Below, piece by piece: positions 43,968-57,566 of a DNA stretch of 64,000 nucleotides. The notes beneath the pieces were generated by a model. That model ran no database searches. It had not been told where the DNA came from and saw only the letters and a program-made list of their open reading frames with translations. A program made the translations under genes and the position numbers. The stretch is from Amorphophallus konjac (Eukaryota > Streptophyta > Magnoliopsida > Alismatales > Araceae): the NCBI GenBank assembly GCA_022559845.1, contig CM040118.1, positions 265,755,519 through 265,819,518 of the forward strand. The letters run 5' to 3'. Positions within the stretch are counted from its first letter, which is position 1, and the number at the start of each line of letters is the position of its first letter.

Positions 43968-46900
43968 TGTCACGCCCCGAGCGCGGAAGATACCCGGAGA
44001 CGCGTGACGAGTTTATATCAATCATGTCAATCAGAGTGGTCGTGTATTCGACACAAAGACAGAGATGCGCAAAATAGCAAGATAACCCAATCCTTTATTT
44101 CATAATAGACTATTACAAATCCAATACTCTGTTTAATAAAAAGAAAAGTACATAGTCGACTCAAGAAAACTATAGAAACAACTAGACGACACTTGAGCAG
44201 CTCTATCACTTTCACTCTTGACCATTCCCATCCGATTGACTTCCATCATCGTCGGACTTACCTGAAAAGTAAAAAGGGACAAACGGAATGAGCGAACGCT
44301 CAGTAGGAAATTATATCTCAAGTACTAGCAAGGGATTTAAGTAATTACATTTTCATGAATGCAATGAAGCTATGCATGCTCGCATAAAATGATAAGATAG
44401 AGAAAATGTAATATCAAAGAATTAAGATGGACAAATCATGAACTTTCAATAAGATAACAAGACATTTGAGATATTCAAGCAAGTACATTTAACAAGTCAT
44501 GTCAAGAACTTTGGCTATCATGTATCAAGCAAGTAAATTTCCCTTTTTCGGGCCACGCATTTCATGTCAAGTCAAGTACGATTTCAAGCACAAGATTTAT
44601 GTGGAATGTCCAATCTAGAAAGTAAAGTACTCGGTATAATGCCAGATACCTTATCATTTTAACTCCCATGGACACAAGTACTTTCGGGTGCTCCTCCCAG
44701 GACCAGATCGGGCCCTATATGCGCAGGCATTTATCATGTGTTTTGACATCCACTCTTATATATATATAGCCAATTTTTGAATTTCAATAATCAAGCTTGT
44801 AGACATGTATGACAACTTTGACAGAATGGAGTCCAAAAATATGACAAAGGACATAGAATGGCGATAATAACGGTATAATCACGATATCGATAAAACTAGG
44901 TAGAATATGGTTCCCTTAACTTGGGTACCATGACAAATCAATATGGACATTCTTTATAGAGAATTGAGGTCCACATGAACAGTGTATCAAAGGTAAGATA
45001 CCCTCATTCTTATCATAGAATTGAGGTTTACAAAAATGACATGATATGGCATGATATCATTATCCCATTAAGAATTTCTTATGATATACTCTTTGTATAA
45101 TCATAAGGGCCGGTATACCATGTTTCTTTAGATTGACATGGCAAAGATCGTGTAATGGGTTTTTAGGGTACAACCAGCTCAGTCGACCTTGAGGGAATCC
45201 AAGGTACGAGGAGTCTTACGGAGGTCTCTATGACTAACTCGCTAGTCCAAAGGAACAGAATGTCCAATGGAGAGCTTGTATGTCAATGAGAGTTGAGTGT
45301 GATCGATGAAACAACATGAAACATGGGACTATACTCACGGAGTGGAGAATAGTGCCGATATATATATTATATAACATATGAAACCATCGGTTAACAGAAA
45401 CAGTGGAAAATCAGTTTTACAGTAAAATAACGACTTAATCAGAGTCGTTTATCAAGTAATTAACGCCTAACAGAAGGGCGTTTACACATGTTTCCATTTT
45501 TTTCAGAATTTCAATATTTCATTAATTTATCTAAAACGCGCCCTGGACAGGGGCGTTTCTTTGCAATGAGACGACCACAGTAGCAGGCGTCCTTTTTATT
45601 TACAATATTTTACAGAACATATTTATTTTCAGAAATTATCAAAAACGCGCCCTTGGCAGGGGCGTTAATCATTAAATTCTTATTTTTACAGAATATATTG
45701 TTCGGGATTTTAACATAAACGCGCCCTATGAAGGGGCGTTACTTTTCAATTCACGCCCTAGTATCGGGCGTTAGTCTAGTGAAAGACGACCTAGCCACGG
45801 TCGTGAATTCAAGAAATACCATGAATTTTCATGGGCAGTAATAATAGAATTCATGGAGAACGAATGTATGGTCATGACAATAAAATTAACAGGTTTGAAG
45901 ACATATGATCATGCATTATTGTAGAATCATGATTTCATAGATAATCAATTCTTAACATGGGTGATTAATGATTAAATGAAATTAACGCCTGTGTACAGGG
46001 CGTCAAATCTAAAATTGATGACCTGATCAAGGTCGTTTATTTACAAGTAGCGCCCTTGTTTGGGTCGCGTATTTCAAAATCACGCCCTTGGTAAGGACGT
46101 TCCTTTCAAAAATTCAACAGAAACGTTTAAAACTTAGGAAAACTATATGCAGGTGTATGCTCATATGATTTCACTACGATTCTTATATACTTTGGGCTAC
46201 ATACTTGAGAAAATCCTACCTTAAGATAGTCGATTGAAGATGAACGTGAGGGATTTTAACTAGAAGAAGATGCTGCTCTGTTAAATTTTCTGAAGCTTCT
46301 GTAGCAACAAAGTCACAGCAACCTAGACGAAGATGGACGACCTACAGAGGATAGAATACGAAGGTATTATGCTTCGTAATAACTTAACATAAGATAAAGG
46401 AGGAGAATAACTTACTGGTTCTCCTAGGAAGATAGGGCTCTTTAACCTGTAGAAGAGATATAGATGAAGAACATTAGTTCTTCACATACTACGTTCATAA
46501 TGAAAGAAAGAAGAAAAATAGAAGAACTTGATGTTATTCACGTACCTGTGAAGTTCGATTGGTCAAATAGGTTTAGGGTTCGGCTGTCAAGAGTCTTTAT
46601 AGGATTTTGGGAAATCCTATTAGGGTTAGTGATTGTGTGGAAGTAATACTTCCTTGATAGAGTCCTTACCACCTTTTAACTCTTTCTAATACTTATCCAT
46701 TACCCTGGATAAGCTCCCGTGTCGAACGGAACTCGAATGGAATTAACGACCTAGGTCAGGGCGTCGATTCCTGAATTGACGACCTGGTTCAGGTCGTTTC
46801 TTAAGAAGCGCCTGATATGAAGGCGTTCTTTATTTTAAAACACGCCCAAGCTAGGGGCGTTTCTTGGCCTTACCCTTTTTGACGTTGGAATTTGACGCCG

Positions 46901-47062
46901 TGTGGTCAGGGCGTCACTTATTGAATAACGCCTTATCTAGAGGCATTTCTAATTTGAATAGCGCCTTCATCCGAGGCGTTATTTTATATTGTTTTATTTA
47001 TCTATTTATTTGATTTATTTTAAAATCTTTATTGTTATTAATATTTTATCAGGGTTGCTACA
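43968..47062 (-). mobile_element. Element C 5' LTR
   Basis: It is 3095 bp and almost identical to 37251-40346. Differences include G/A in GAGTTTRTATC near the left end, one base in a T run near 45499, and ACGCATT versus ACGCCTT near 46929. It carries the same dyads (45429-46110, 46744-46985) and TATAAAGA (46594-46601). Confidence 0.94.
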
Positions 47063-48411
47063 ACAGCAATCCTGGAGAAGTCCTTGATGAAATGCCGGTA
47101 GTAACCAGCTAGACCCAAGAAGCTTTGAATCTCTGTTGCACTTGTCGGTCGTTCCCAATTCTTCACATCTTCGACCTTTGTGGGATCAACAGAAATTCCG
47201 TTCTTCGAGATCACATGGCCCAAGAAGGATACTTCCTCTAGCCATAACTTGCATTTGCTAAATTTGGCATATAATTTATTTTCCCTCAATATTTGTAACG
47301 CCTGCTCAAGATGTACTTCATGATCTGCTTCTATCTTCGAATAGATCAGAATATCATCAATAAAGACAACAATAAATTGGTCTAAGTAGGGCCTGAAGAT
47401 GCTGTTCATTAACTGCATGAAAGCTGTAGGGACATTTGTTAGTCCGAAAGGCATAATAGTAAATTCGTAATGCCCATACCTGCTTCGGAATGCAGTTTTA
47501 TGAATGTCTTTTTCTTTGATCTTCAGTTGGTGATAACCAGATCGAAGATCAATCTTGGAGAAATATTGAGCTCCAGATATTTGGTCGAACAATTCACCAA
47601 TCCTTGGCAGTGGGTACTTGTTCTTGATTGTAAAGTGGTTTAATTGCCGATAGTCTATGTAGAGTCTCATCGATCCGTCCTTCTTCTTGACGAATAGCAC
47701 AGGCGCTCCCCATGGGGAAGTACTTGGCCGGATGAAACCCTTGTTTAATAGCTCCATTAGTTGTTCCTTTAACTCTTTTATCTCAACAGGAGACATTCTG
47801 TAAGGTGCCTTGGAAACAGGTCCCACACAAGGGACAAGGTCGATGGTGAATGACACCTCCCGCTCCGGGGGTAAGCCGGGCAATTCTTCTGGAAAAATGT
47901 CAGAAAAATCTCGAACTACAAGGATGTCTTCAAGCTTAGACTCCTCGACGTCTGTGGCGGTTACAAATGCAATGAAAGCCCTACATCCATTGCTTATAAG
48001 TTTACTGGCTCGGAGAGCTGATATAAGAGGTGATCTAGCTCGAGGGCTAATGTATACCAGTTCCGGGTAATCCACAAAAGTTATCTTGCCATTCCGGCAA
48101 TCTACAGTTGCTTGGTATGTGGATAACCAATCAGCAACTAGTATGACATCATACACTTCCATATCTAGGCAAATTAGGTCGGCAGGCAGATTATTTCCTT
48201 TAACCATAATCTCATAGTTTGGGTAATGATGTGTGAGGTCGGCCTTGTTCCCGATAGGTGTACATATGACTAAGTCTAACCATTTAGGCTCCTTAGTAAA
48301 AGCAGCAGCAAATTTCTTAGAAATAAAATAATGTGTTGCTCCAGTATCAAATAAAACTTTAGTAGTCTTAGAGCAAACGATTAGTGTATCTTCCACGATT
48401 CCTCCTTCCAT
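47063..48411 (-). pseudogene. pol: B protease and reverse transcriptase
   Basis: The open frame begins at an internal Met ([13 protein letters not shown]). Protease shows [13 protein letters not shown] and VILVADWL. It runs without a stop into reverse transcriptase: [24 protein letters not shown] (usually CIDYR), [30 protein letters not shown] and [12 protein letters not shown]. It is cut by C's LTR at 47062; the remaining residues of the open frame are C sequence. RNase H resumes at 37245. Unlike in C and D, no stop divides protease from reverse transcriptase. Confidence 0.92.
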
Positions 48412-49381
48412 TGGTTCTGTCTCTTGGAGAGCTTGCAGACGGCCTTACTTTTTTGCCGGGAGCTTCTCATCTTTAATGGCTTGCTCATTCATCAGTGGGC
48501 AATTAGGGATCCGATGTTCTCGGCTTCCACATCGGAGACAGGCTCCTAGCTTCCTCCAACATTCCTCGGTCCTATGACCAGCTTTGTCACAATACTTACA
48601 AACTTCCTTGGAAGGTGTGGTGGTGGAGAATGGCTTGACATTCTATTGGAATTTCTTTCCTTTGGAGGACTCCCCTCCACTATAGTACCGCTTCTTGTTG
48701 AATGATGCTTTAAAATTTTCTGGGCTTGTAACAAGTTCCTTCTTGTCCCTTCCTCGGAAATCTCTGATAATTCGGTGGCGTCCTCGAGCAACTGCGCACG
48801 CCGAACCATTTCTAAATAGACTTGGATGTCCATCGGTGCAAGTTGTGTAATATAATGGGGCCGAAGCCCGTTGAGGAACCTTTTAGCCTTCGTCTTCTCC
48901 GTACACATCAAGTGGGGTGCATACCTAGCCAGTCTTGAAAACTGGGCCTCATACTCGGCTACTTTGAAGGTTCGTTGTTTCAATGCAGCAAATTCTGCTG
49001 CCTTCTTTTCCTGGATATGGTCGGAGAAGTACTTGTTGTTGAAATGCTCAACGAATTCATCCCATGTGACGTGGTCATCGAGCAATGTTGCTTCCATGGA
49101 TTCCCACCAACATCGAGCGTCCCGCTCCAGTTGGAATATATCCAGTAGAACCTTCTCCTCGTCCGTGCATTGCATCACACGGAAAATTTGTTCCATTTCC
49201 TTTAACCAATTTCCTCGGGGTCAGATGAACCCGTGAACCTTGGTGGGTTCATGTTACGGAAACCCCTGTGGAGATCACCGGCTCCACGGTTAGCACCGCC
49301 TTATGCCACTTGCTGTAGCGCCTGTGTAAGGCCTTGCACGGTGCTCTGCATCTCGCGCCATTGTGCTCTTTCAGCAGCCAT
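48412..49381 (-). pseudogene. gag: B gag, frameshifted
   Basis: The ATG at 49381 matches the gag start of C. A TAA that fits CAA to TAA lies at about 49305, and a small deletion near 49210 shifts the frame before NWLKEM. The open part 49196-48546 has MEQIFRVMQCTDEEK, IFQLERDARCWW and VAEYEAQFSRLA, and later runs out of frame across the zinc knuckles. In the correct frame the KYCDKAGHRTEECWRKLG and CLRCGSREHRI segments are visible at about 48500-48600. Further stops lie at about 48440-48480. Confidence 0.88.
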
Positions 49382-49534
49382 GATCCTACAAAAGGGTTTA
49401 AGCAAAATAAAGATCAGGTTTAATTATAAGGTCAAATGTCATTATAAAACTTAACCCATGGCTCTACCCATCTCACCGGGTAAGGTATAAATCTATCCTT
49501 GGACTTAGGTTTTACCTAGGAAATTAAAATCCTA

Positions 49535-49547
49535 GGCTCTGATACCA
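49535..49547 (-). promoter_or_regulatory. B primer binding site
   Basis: The minus strand reads TGGTATCAGAGCC just inside the 5' LTR. It matches initiator Met-tRNA. Confidence 0.92.
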
Positions 49548-49554
49548 CGAAGAC

Positions 49555-52500
49555 TGTCACATCCCGAGCGCGGAAGATACCCAGGTGCATGGCGCGTCTA
49601 TGTCGATCGTGTCATTCATGTCAAGATAGAGTGTGCATAGTACTCGGTAATTTTATTGCTAACTCAAAATTTGAACATAATACCATAGTCCAAGATGACA
49701 ATTATCTACTTAACCAAATGACAATATCCCAGAATCATTCATAAGGCTACAAGTTTAATAAGTTCCATCTAACTAGATCATAACGAACTTAATTAAATTA
49801 TACAAGCCTTTAACAATAATTGGAAATACAAAGTAGGTCCTACAAATACGAAAGGCACGACTAACAGACGATACATCAAATTAGCACTCATCACTCAGTA
49901 TCGGTCCCATCCGGGTGGTGGTCGCTATCCAAGTTTTCTGAAAAATGTTAAAATTGTAACTTTATGAGCGAATCGCTCAGTAGGATTTATATCTCAAGCC
50001 TTAACAATCTTTAAGTTAATTACAAGTTCATGCAGTATAATGATGCATGTTGGATCGAGCAAGAATATCAAGAATTATACCAAAAGAGTATCACATGAAC
50101 ATCAATAAGGAACTAGCAAGTAATTGCACAAGTCTTACCAAGAAATCAATATTCAAGCAAGTCTTTCTAAGAAGGTAATAGTCAATATTCTAGCAAGTGT
50201 TCCCAAGAAGATAATAATCAATATTCAAGCAAGTGATCTCAAGCTCGTGTAATAACAAGTAGTGTAATGGAATTGGCTATTTCATTCATTTTATTCAAGC
50301 AAGTAATTTGCCCTTTTTGGGTCAAACCATTCATGTCAAGCAAATCAAGCATGTCACGAGAGAGTGAGTGGGAATGTCTCAAGTCAAGCAAGCAAGTACT
50401 TCGGTGCAATATGAACACCGTGGTCAATAAACTCCCATGGGCACAAGTACCTTCGGGTGCTCCTCCCAGGACCAGACCGGGCCCTATATGCACAACATTG
50501 TTTAATGTATATCTTTAGACATCCACTCTCATTTTTATAGCCAATATGGAATTTCAAGAAAAGTATACATTGTAGGAACATCAGGTAGATCTTTCAGGAA
50601 TAGAGTTCAAGGACATATCACATGTAAATGATGATTTATGACAAAGCTACTTAAAATGCATGACACATTGGCCAATCAGGGTTAAAAAGATGGCCAGGGA
50701 TCATTAGGTAAGGGCCGGACAGAAGCCCAAAAATTCCAGGTTACAGGGAAATGGCGCCCTTGCAGAGGGTCTTCATTTCTTTAAATGGCGCCTTAGAAGG
50801 GGGCACACTTTTCATTTTCTTCTTCTTCTTTTTTTTGGACAGAGGTGAATGGCGCCCTGGTCAGGGGTGCTATATTATATATATATATATTTTTTGAAAT
50901 GGTTTTCTCGGTCTTCTATAATGGGTTCTAGAAACTGGGTCTTTTCACAATGCCTTTCAGAACTAGGTTTCCAGGAGTCTTTAGTAATGGCTTTCAGGTT
51001 TTCAGTAACTATTTCCAGGTTACAGAATGGGGTTTACATGGTTTCTCAGTACTGGTCTTTTCCAGGTTCTACATAAATGTCATTGGATTGAGTTTATGGG
51101 GTTTCAGTTTCGGGAGAGAGAGATGGCATCCATGTAGGCTGTGAGAAAGGCTATGTTAAAATAGAGTCTTCTCAGAGGGTCTCTATTTCAGAAAATAGAG
51201 CCTTCTCGGAGGGTCTCTATTTCAGAATGTTAAAATAGAGTCTTCCCGAAGGGTCTCTATTTCAAAAGGGTTCACATGCTGTGTATTTAACAGGATTCAG
51301 AAATAGAGACTTCCCAGAGGGTCTCTATTTCAGAAGGTTAAAATAGAGTCTTCCCAGAGGGTCTCTATTTCAGAAAATAGAGACTTCCCTGAGGGTCTCT
51401 ATTTCAGAAGGTTAACAATCTAATAGGATAATAGGTTTACACGTGCTGTAAATAGGTTTAACAGGCTATGTGATTTAACAGACTACAGAATTAACAAAGC
51501 TTAACGACGGCTATGTAATTAACAAGGTTTGAAAGGATATGTAATTACCATGCTATGTAATTAACAAGTTTAATAGGTTATATGGTTTAATAGGCTTGAC
51601 AAGGTATGCAAGTAGTAGGTTAACAGGTAACAAGTTAACATGTAACAGGTTAATAGGTAACAGGTTTAACGGGCTAGATAACCAATAGGATCAGGAGGTT
51701 TTTAACACTGTTGGAAATGGCGCCCTGGGCAGGGGTGCCCTAATATGAAATGGCGCCCTGGCCAGGGGCGCCCCATTAAATGGCGCCTTGGTCAGGGGCG
51801 CCCTTCCCCTAGGTGCTCCACGAGACACAAACCACTGTTCATCAGGCTAAATTTCACGAAATCTGGAAATGAGGACATGGTTAAATAGAGAAAAATCTTA
51901 GGATTTCAAAGTCATGCCCATGCATGAGTTTCATGATTTGGTTCAATAGATATAAATTTCTGAACATGGTGGCTACTAATTACGTAACCTTACTATTTAT
52001 GATTTATAACATGTTCACAGAATCAGGAAGTAGAGACATAGATAGACATGGAAAAATAGCAGGATTGTAAGGTCATGCTCATGCAATAATTTTTGATTTT
52101 AATTTCATAGATATAAATTTTTTAAACATGGATCAATTTACAATAAATTGGGATAGGTTATGAGTAATGACAAATTATACTAACCGTATGCTGTACATGG
52201 GGTACTTGGCGGAGGTGAGATCATAGATATACTCACGCAAGAGGTAGCGTTTCAGATAGGCGTAGCCTAACCTTCCCACTAAGTCTTTTGATATACCCCT
52301 GACTCAGGTGACCAGATTGTGGCTATGAAAGTTTTAACTAGCATGCATGTTAACCTATATTAACTACTAGTTAAGCCAGATCTTGAGAACACCTACCTTT
52401 TTATCGTGAATACGTAGAAGAGATGAAGAGATAATAAAAGACCAAGCCCTTCCTGCAAGGTTCCAGCAACAGGAAGAAGAATGTAAGATGAAGTTTTCCC

Positions 52501-53359
52501 CCTCACGTACGTTCCTATAAAGACCTTCTTTTGTAGGTGGAGATGAACCAGATGTCGGCAATCACCTTCTAACCTTAGAAGGTTGGGTATAATTATAGGG
52601 AAGGAAAAACATGAGGGTCCATTTCCAGGGAAAAAGAAGCATTTAATGCTTCAATCGGTTGTCGGGTAAAAGGTAAAAAGAAGCTGTTCATGTTTACTTC
52701 TGGAAGGATGACATAATGGAATTCAGTTTGGAAGGTTGCTGGCATGGAAATGGCGCCCTCCCATGTAGTCCCTGTTCAAGTAGTTGGCGTCCATGCATGT
52801 GGACATTACATCCTTTGGTTCTTACATATATATATCATATATATATATTGCCAAAAAGGAAATGGCGCCTGAGGTTTGGGCGCCCCATTGGGAATAGCGC
52901 CCTTGTCAGGGGCTCTATTTCCTCCTTCCCACAGCTCCTATTCCGAGCCATGCTGGGTGTGTTTCCTGTTCAGTGCCATGCTGGGTATTAAGATGTATTA
53001 TTCTATAGGTGTGTTTCCTATTCCATGCCATGCTGGGTATTAAAAGGTGTTATTGTATATGTATATGTATGTGGTTGATTGGTAAAGAGAGATATAGTAT
53101 ACTGTGGGCTTTCACACCGTGGGTTGTGGCCCTGTGGCTTGAGAAATTGACGCCCATGTATAAAGGCCCTATTTTAGGTGAATACTCTTTTTGGAACAGG
53201 AAGCCCCAATACGAATGATGGCTTTAATTGTTACATATTTATACAATGGCCCTCATTGGGTATTCTACCTTTTCATTTGGCCTTCTCATAGTGTTATTTA
53301 AGGTTTTATTTACTTGGGAAAAAGTCTATTTCCTTATCATTTTTATCCTGGGTGCTACA
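49555..53359 (-). mobile_element. Element B 5' LTR, full length
   Basis: It is 3805 bp, from TGTCACATCCCGAG to TGGGTGCTACA, followed by TGGAC. It carries the block shared with C and F (50430-50490), six AAATAGAG hairpins (51157-51412), GGCGCC dyads (50750-50870, 51716-51803, 52745-52915) and a GGGGTACTTGGCGGAGG block near 52198. A minus-strand TATAATTATA lies near 52588. It shows what the left LTR lost (51802-53032) and lacks the MITE. Confidence 0.94.
51157..51412. repeat. AAATAGAG hairpin array (right B LTR)
   Basis: The same six units as at 7596-7850. Most loops differ between the two copies (for example CTTCTCRGAGG versus CTTCCCAGAGG), while nearly all arms stay paired. Confidence 0.85.
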
Positions 53360-53364
53360 TGGAC

Positions 53365-55484
53365 CTTCTAATTAACATTAGAGGATAACTCTCTATCTGC
53401 ACATGCATTTCTAGACTTTGAATGATGGTAGTTTTTCTCTGCCTCATCTTTTTAACAGTAATAGTGGTCAGGTTTGATCCACACCTTTTTATACGAGGAG
53501 ACACATGAATCGCATGCCAGAATCCACAGTTACTCTTTGTGTTAACCTTTCCACTTCCTTTTGGAACATAGATTAATCAAAACAGTATTTTTCAATATGA
53601 ACCACATCACGTCTCAGGTGACATGCATGCGATTTACTCAATGTGTTTGATCATTGCTCTGTGTTCTTTACTTTTCTTTTATCTCAAATTGGAGTTCCAC
53701 TTCGCCGTTTTACGTGAACTCTCCTCATTTCTGCAATGGGAAGGCCCAGTTACTAGGCTCGGTTTTCCTCCTTTCTTTTTGCATGAACATCTTTTTTCAT
53801 TTGAGGCATGTAGCTCTTTTCCTCTACATTAGTATACAAAGATGATACAAGATTTTAAGTTTCACAAGACTGTTAAGAAGAATTTCCTATATCCTTATAA
53901 ATGATATTCATCAATCACATTTTAATGCAGAGACTTGTGCGAGTTTAATTTCAAATATATCCTGGAAATTATGCTACATACATGATCATTAAGCTCCCCC
54001 TAAATATATGCACTTATCAAAATGACTTCTCCACTTAAGTGTATGACATATCGCACACAAGCCATGAATCAAGTACAACTTATTTAGCAAAGGAATATGT
54101 GGTCATAGAAATTTCCAAGAAGGGGAATTGATATCACATATATACCAGGCAAGCACACTTGGAAGAATAAAACATGCAAGGCATACCTTGATGCATGCAC
54201 ACACAACACCATATATGTCATGCAACATGAGTGCAACATATAGACCACAGTCTATACCATGAAATGAACATAATGCATGTGTGACATGTAATAAATAAAA
54301 TTTTTCATTTTATATATGAAATGCATAGTATGAGATGCATGCTCCATTTTATGCATGAAATGCCCCATATGCATGAATTTCCAAGATGCACCTAAATGCG
54401 TTGATCTGATGTCTAACGGATTTATTTGAAAAGAAAAACTGAGGCAGGGAAATTTATTACAACCTCTCCCTTAACAAAGTGCTCATCTTTTTCATTAAAA
54501 ATATGTGGCTGAATGACTAAGGAAAATTCAATACAAGTGATGCCAAGAGATCATTGAAGAATAGAAACTAAACCATTATCACAACAAGTCAAAGAAGCAT
54601 TCATCTGATTTCTCTGATTCTTGGTACTTGGCGGAGATATTAATCTGAAGATTCGACTCACACATGGTGATAATTTCCAGACATACCTAATCTGTCCTTC
54701 CATAGATCACCATTTGATATACCATAGAAATCAGATAGTCTCAACATCAACATAAATTAAACAAGCTAATGAGCTCACTTTCTCCCACTTCCATATGAAA
54801 TGTAGCGGTTTTAAAAAATAGTGAAATGAATTTGTTAACAGGATGAATTCAAATGACCTGTGACAAAGATAATAGGGATTTCTGGTACTAGGCGGAGTAT
54901 GGTCTCACGCATAGTGACAGTTTCCAGGCAGACTTGATCTGCCCTTCCAGAAGTCACCATTTGATATACCAGAAAAGTTCACATACACTCTATGCTAAGT
55001 CTAATCAATCAATCTATTTTGGTCATATAGCAAACATGCCATGTTGACAATCCTAGCACATAGATAATCTCAAAGACATGCATTAATCCTCCCTCTCTCA
55101 AATGAAATAGGTGACGGAGGTCAATAAGGCAATCAAACATCCACAGCATCATCAGAAGCCCACTCAAATCTATGTCCATTCTTTTTCAAGTATTTCATTC
55201 ATATTTGACATGAAGATATAATGATTTGATGTTCAACGGAGTGCTAATCAACATGTCACACAAAAAAAACTTTATATGACTATGGGGGAACCAAGAGAAG
55301 TTGTCTGCCTCTATGCACAGTCAAAACATGATGTCTACCTACCAGGGAAAAATATCAGAATTACCAGATTTGACAATAGAAAAACAAAGATGAGGTTTTA
55401 CTAAATAAGTGTGCCTTGTCTTCATTTATTGAAAACCCTTTTATTCTCATTTTTGCCTAAAGGCACACATGCATGAAAATAGTC
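53365..55484 (-). mobile_element. Element A internal region without pol
   Basis: This is the stretch 3' of gag in A, continuing at 5675. It is AT-rich and has no pol motif in any frame. Two related blocks of about 100 bp lie at 54612-54725 and 54885-54980; each has GGTACTWGGCGGAG, ATAGTGA/ATGGTGATAATTTCCAG and TCACCATTTGATATACCA. With the left part, A has about 3.2 kb of such sequence and about 5.3 kb of internal region in total. Confidence 0.82.
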
Positions 55485-57566
55485 TCATTTCATATATTTA
55501 GGTACCCAAGTCTTCTTGGGTCCTTGAGGGTTAGTTCCACTTCTCATAGTGATTCTCCTCATCTTGAATGCATACAAATCATCATTTTTCATGATTTTGC
55601 AATCCTCAATTACATGTCCAAATTTTCCACAATAAAAACAACTAGGATGTACAGCTTTAACCAAAGATTTTTCTTTATATGCATGATATTTTTCAAGTGT
55701 AGTCCATTTATTTATTTTATTTATGAAGGCTTTAGGTTCAATACAATTGAACTTGACATTTGTTCTCGAAGTATGAGCATTATCATTCAACAATGACCAA
55801 CATTCTTTCATCATGTGACCATGTTTGCCACAATAGAAGTAGCAAGAAGGGATGGTCTTTCCAAAGAGATTTTTGTTATGTGGATAACCTTTTCCAAATA
55901 CATTTCTTTTATGAGATAAAATTTTCTTTCCATGCATTACATGCTTAGCATTGAATTTGTTTTGACAAATTTTCTACACTCATAGCATGCAAATCATCAT
56001 GTTTCTTTTTAAAACAGTTCTCCATGATATGACCATGTAGTCCACAGTAAAAGTAAGAAACATTTCTTCATCCTTTGAAATCAAATTTATCTTTGCTTGC
56101 ATTTAAGCCATCTTTCTTCATGACATTATAGTCATTCATTACATGGCCATACATTCGACAATAAAAACATGAGACATTCATTCTTTTTCATTCAGAAGAG
56201 TATTTGATTGTGAAGTTTTGAACATGCAAGTCATCATGTTTCTTTGTAAAATAATTTTCCATGACATAACCAATCCTACCACAATAAAAACACTCAACCT
56301 TAGACTTCATTTTCTATCCACTTTGACCTTTTTGAACTTTGTTTTGTATTTTGGGTTTCGTGTTCACAATTGTCCTTTTCTCAAAGTTATTTTTAGTAGT
56401 TTTCACTTGTTGAGTAGGAGGAGGTGACTTGGAAGTACTAGATACATCGGAAGCATGAATAAATGAAGTTTTTAATTTATTTTCAAATGACTCTTTATTT
56501 AAAGGGTTGTATCCAAAACCTTCCTTTTGAAAATTAATTTTTGTTCTCAAAATTTTATCTAAATTTTCTTTTCCTTTGACAAATTTTGACAAGGATATAT
56601 TCAAATCTCTAATTTCATTTTCCAAACATGAAATATGTAATTCAGAACTAGCAATTTCTTCCTCGTATGTAGCAAGTCTATCATTCAACAAACCATTCAC
56701 AGTTTTGTAGCTAGCAATTTCCTGCTCTAAGACACGCAATTTTTCAGAATCATTAACAACCACACACTTTTCTTTTTCATAGGCCAAGAGCCTATCATTC
56801 AACTCCTCATTTTGTTTTCTTAATTTTTCATTCTCCTCAGCAAGTTTTTTATTCACAATCAATTCATCAAGTAAATGTTGATCATTAGACATTAATTCCA
56901 ATTTGTCTTTGAGTTCTCTTCCAATTACTTCCACCTTAGAGATTTTAACCATAAGAGTTTCATTTTCTGCTCGGAGACACCCTATTTTCCCTTTATGCAA
57001 TTCCATATCAAACAGAAGAGATTCATTCATTTCTTCAAAAGTAGAGCATTTTCACAATGAGAGGCATGAGTGATGTTTTCAATTTTCTTTTTCAATTTCT
57101 TGTTTTCAGATTTAATTTTCTTGAAGTTTTCTAACAATTCATCATAAGCATCAATTAATTTTTCAAGGGATACTTCATCAGGGTCAGACTTTACCTCTTG
57201 TTCTTCCTCGCTTGCATGATCACTATTGTTTGCCACCAAACATTCATTCTCCATCTTCCCTTCATGATGATTGACCAGGCCGTACCATATCTCCTTGGCT
57301 GTGCTACAGGCAGATACAAAGGGAAAGGAATTAGGATAAATAGTAGCTTTCATCATGGTCAAAGCAATAAGATGATCATTATTTTTGGTCCTATGTTCAC
57401 TAGTCCATTCAGACTTATCTCTAGGTAATTTATGAGGACTATGAGAAATCCCCGTCCAAAGCTTAGGATCTATAGAGTTAACAAACCTACCTAACCACAT
57501 GGCGTAATGAGAACCATTAAAAAAAGGTGGAGAATTCATCAAAAATTGTTCAGCAAAAAAACTCAT
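55485..57566 (-). pseudogene. gag: A gag (SIRE/Maximus type), frameshifts and stops
   Basis: It starts MSFFAEQFLMNSPPFFNGSHY at 57566, close to the primer site, aligned with E's gag start. The capsid-like part has WTSEHRTKNNDHLIALT and ACSTAKEIWYGLVNHHEGK. A frameshift joins 57566-57027 to 57030-56314, a Glu/Lys-rich coiled coil. Then five knuckle motifs follow between about 56300 and 55610: CFYCGRIGYVMENY, CFYCRMYGHVMNDY, YFYCGLHGHIMENC, CYFYCGKHGHMMKEC and CFYCGKFGHVIEDC. Stops and shifts break the middle. The order of parts is the same as in E. Confidence 0.88.

Larger units (their letters stand above)
37251..47062 (-). mobile_element. Element C: Tekay-like Ty3/gypsy, minus strand
   Basis: C is 9812 bp, complete at both ends, with ACAGC on both sides (37246-37250 and 47063-47067). 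It lies in B's pol between reverse transcriptase and RNase H. Its LTRs are 3096 and 3095 bp and differ at about 27 positions by my count, nearly all transitions, so it is the youngest full element here. Its internal region is only 3.6 kb because about 1 kb of integrase is missing. Confidence 0.95.
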
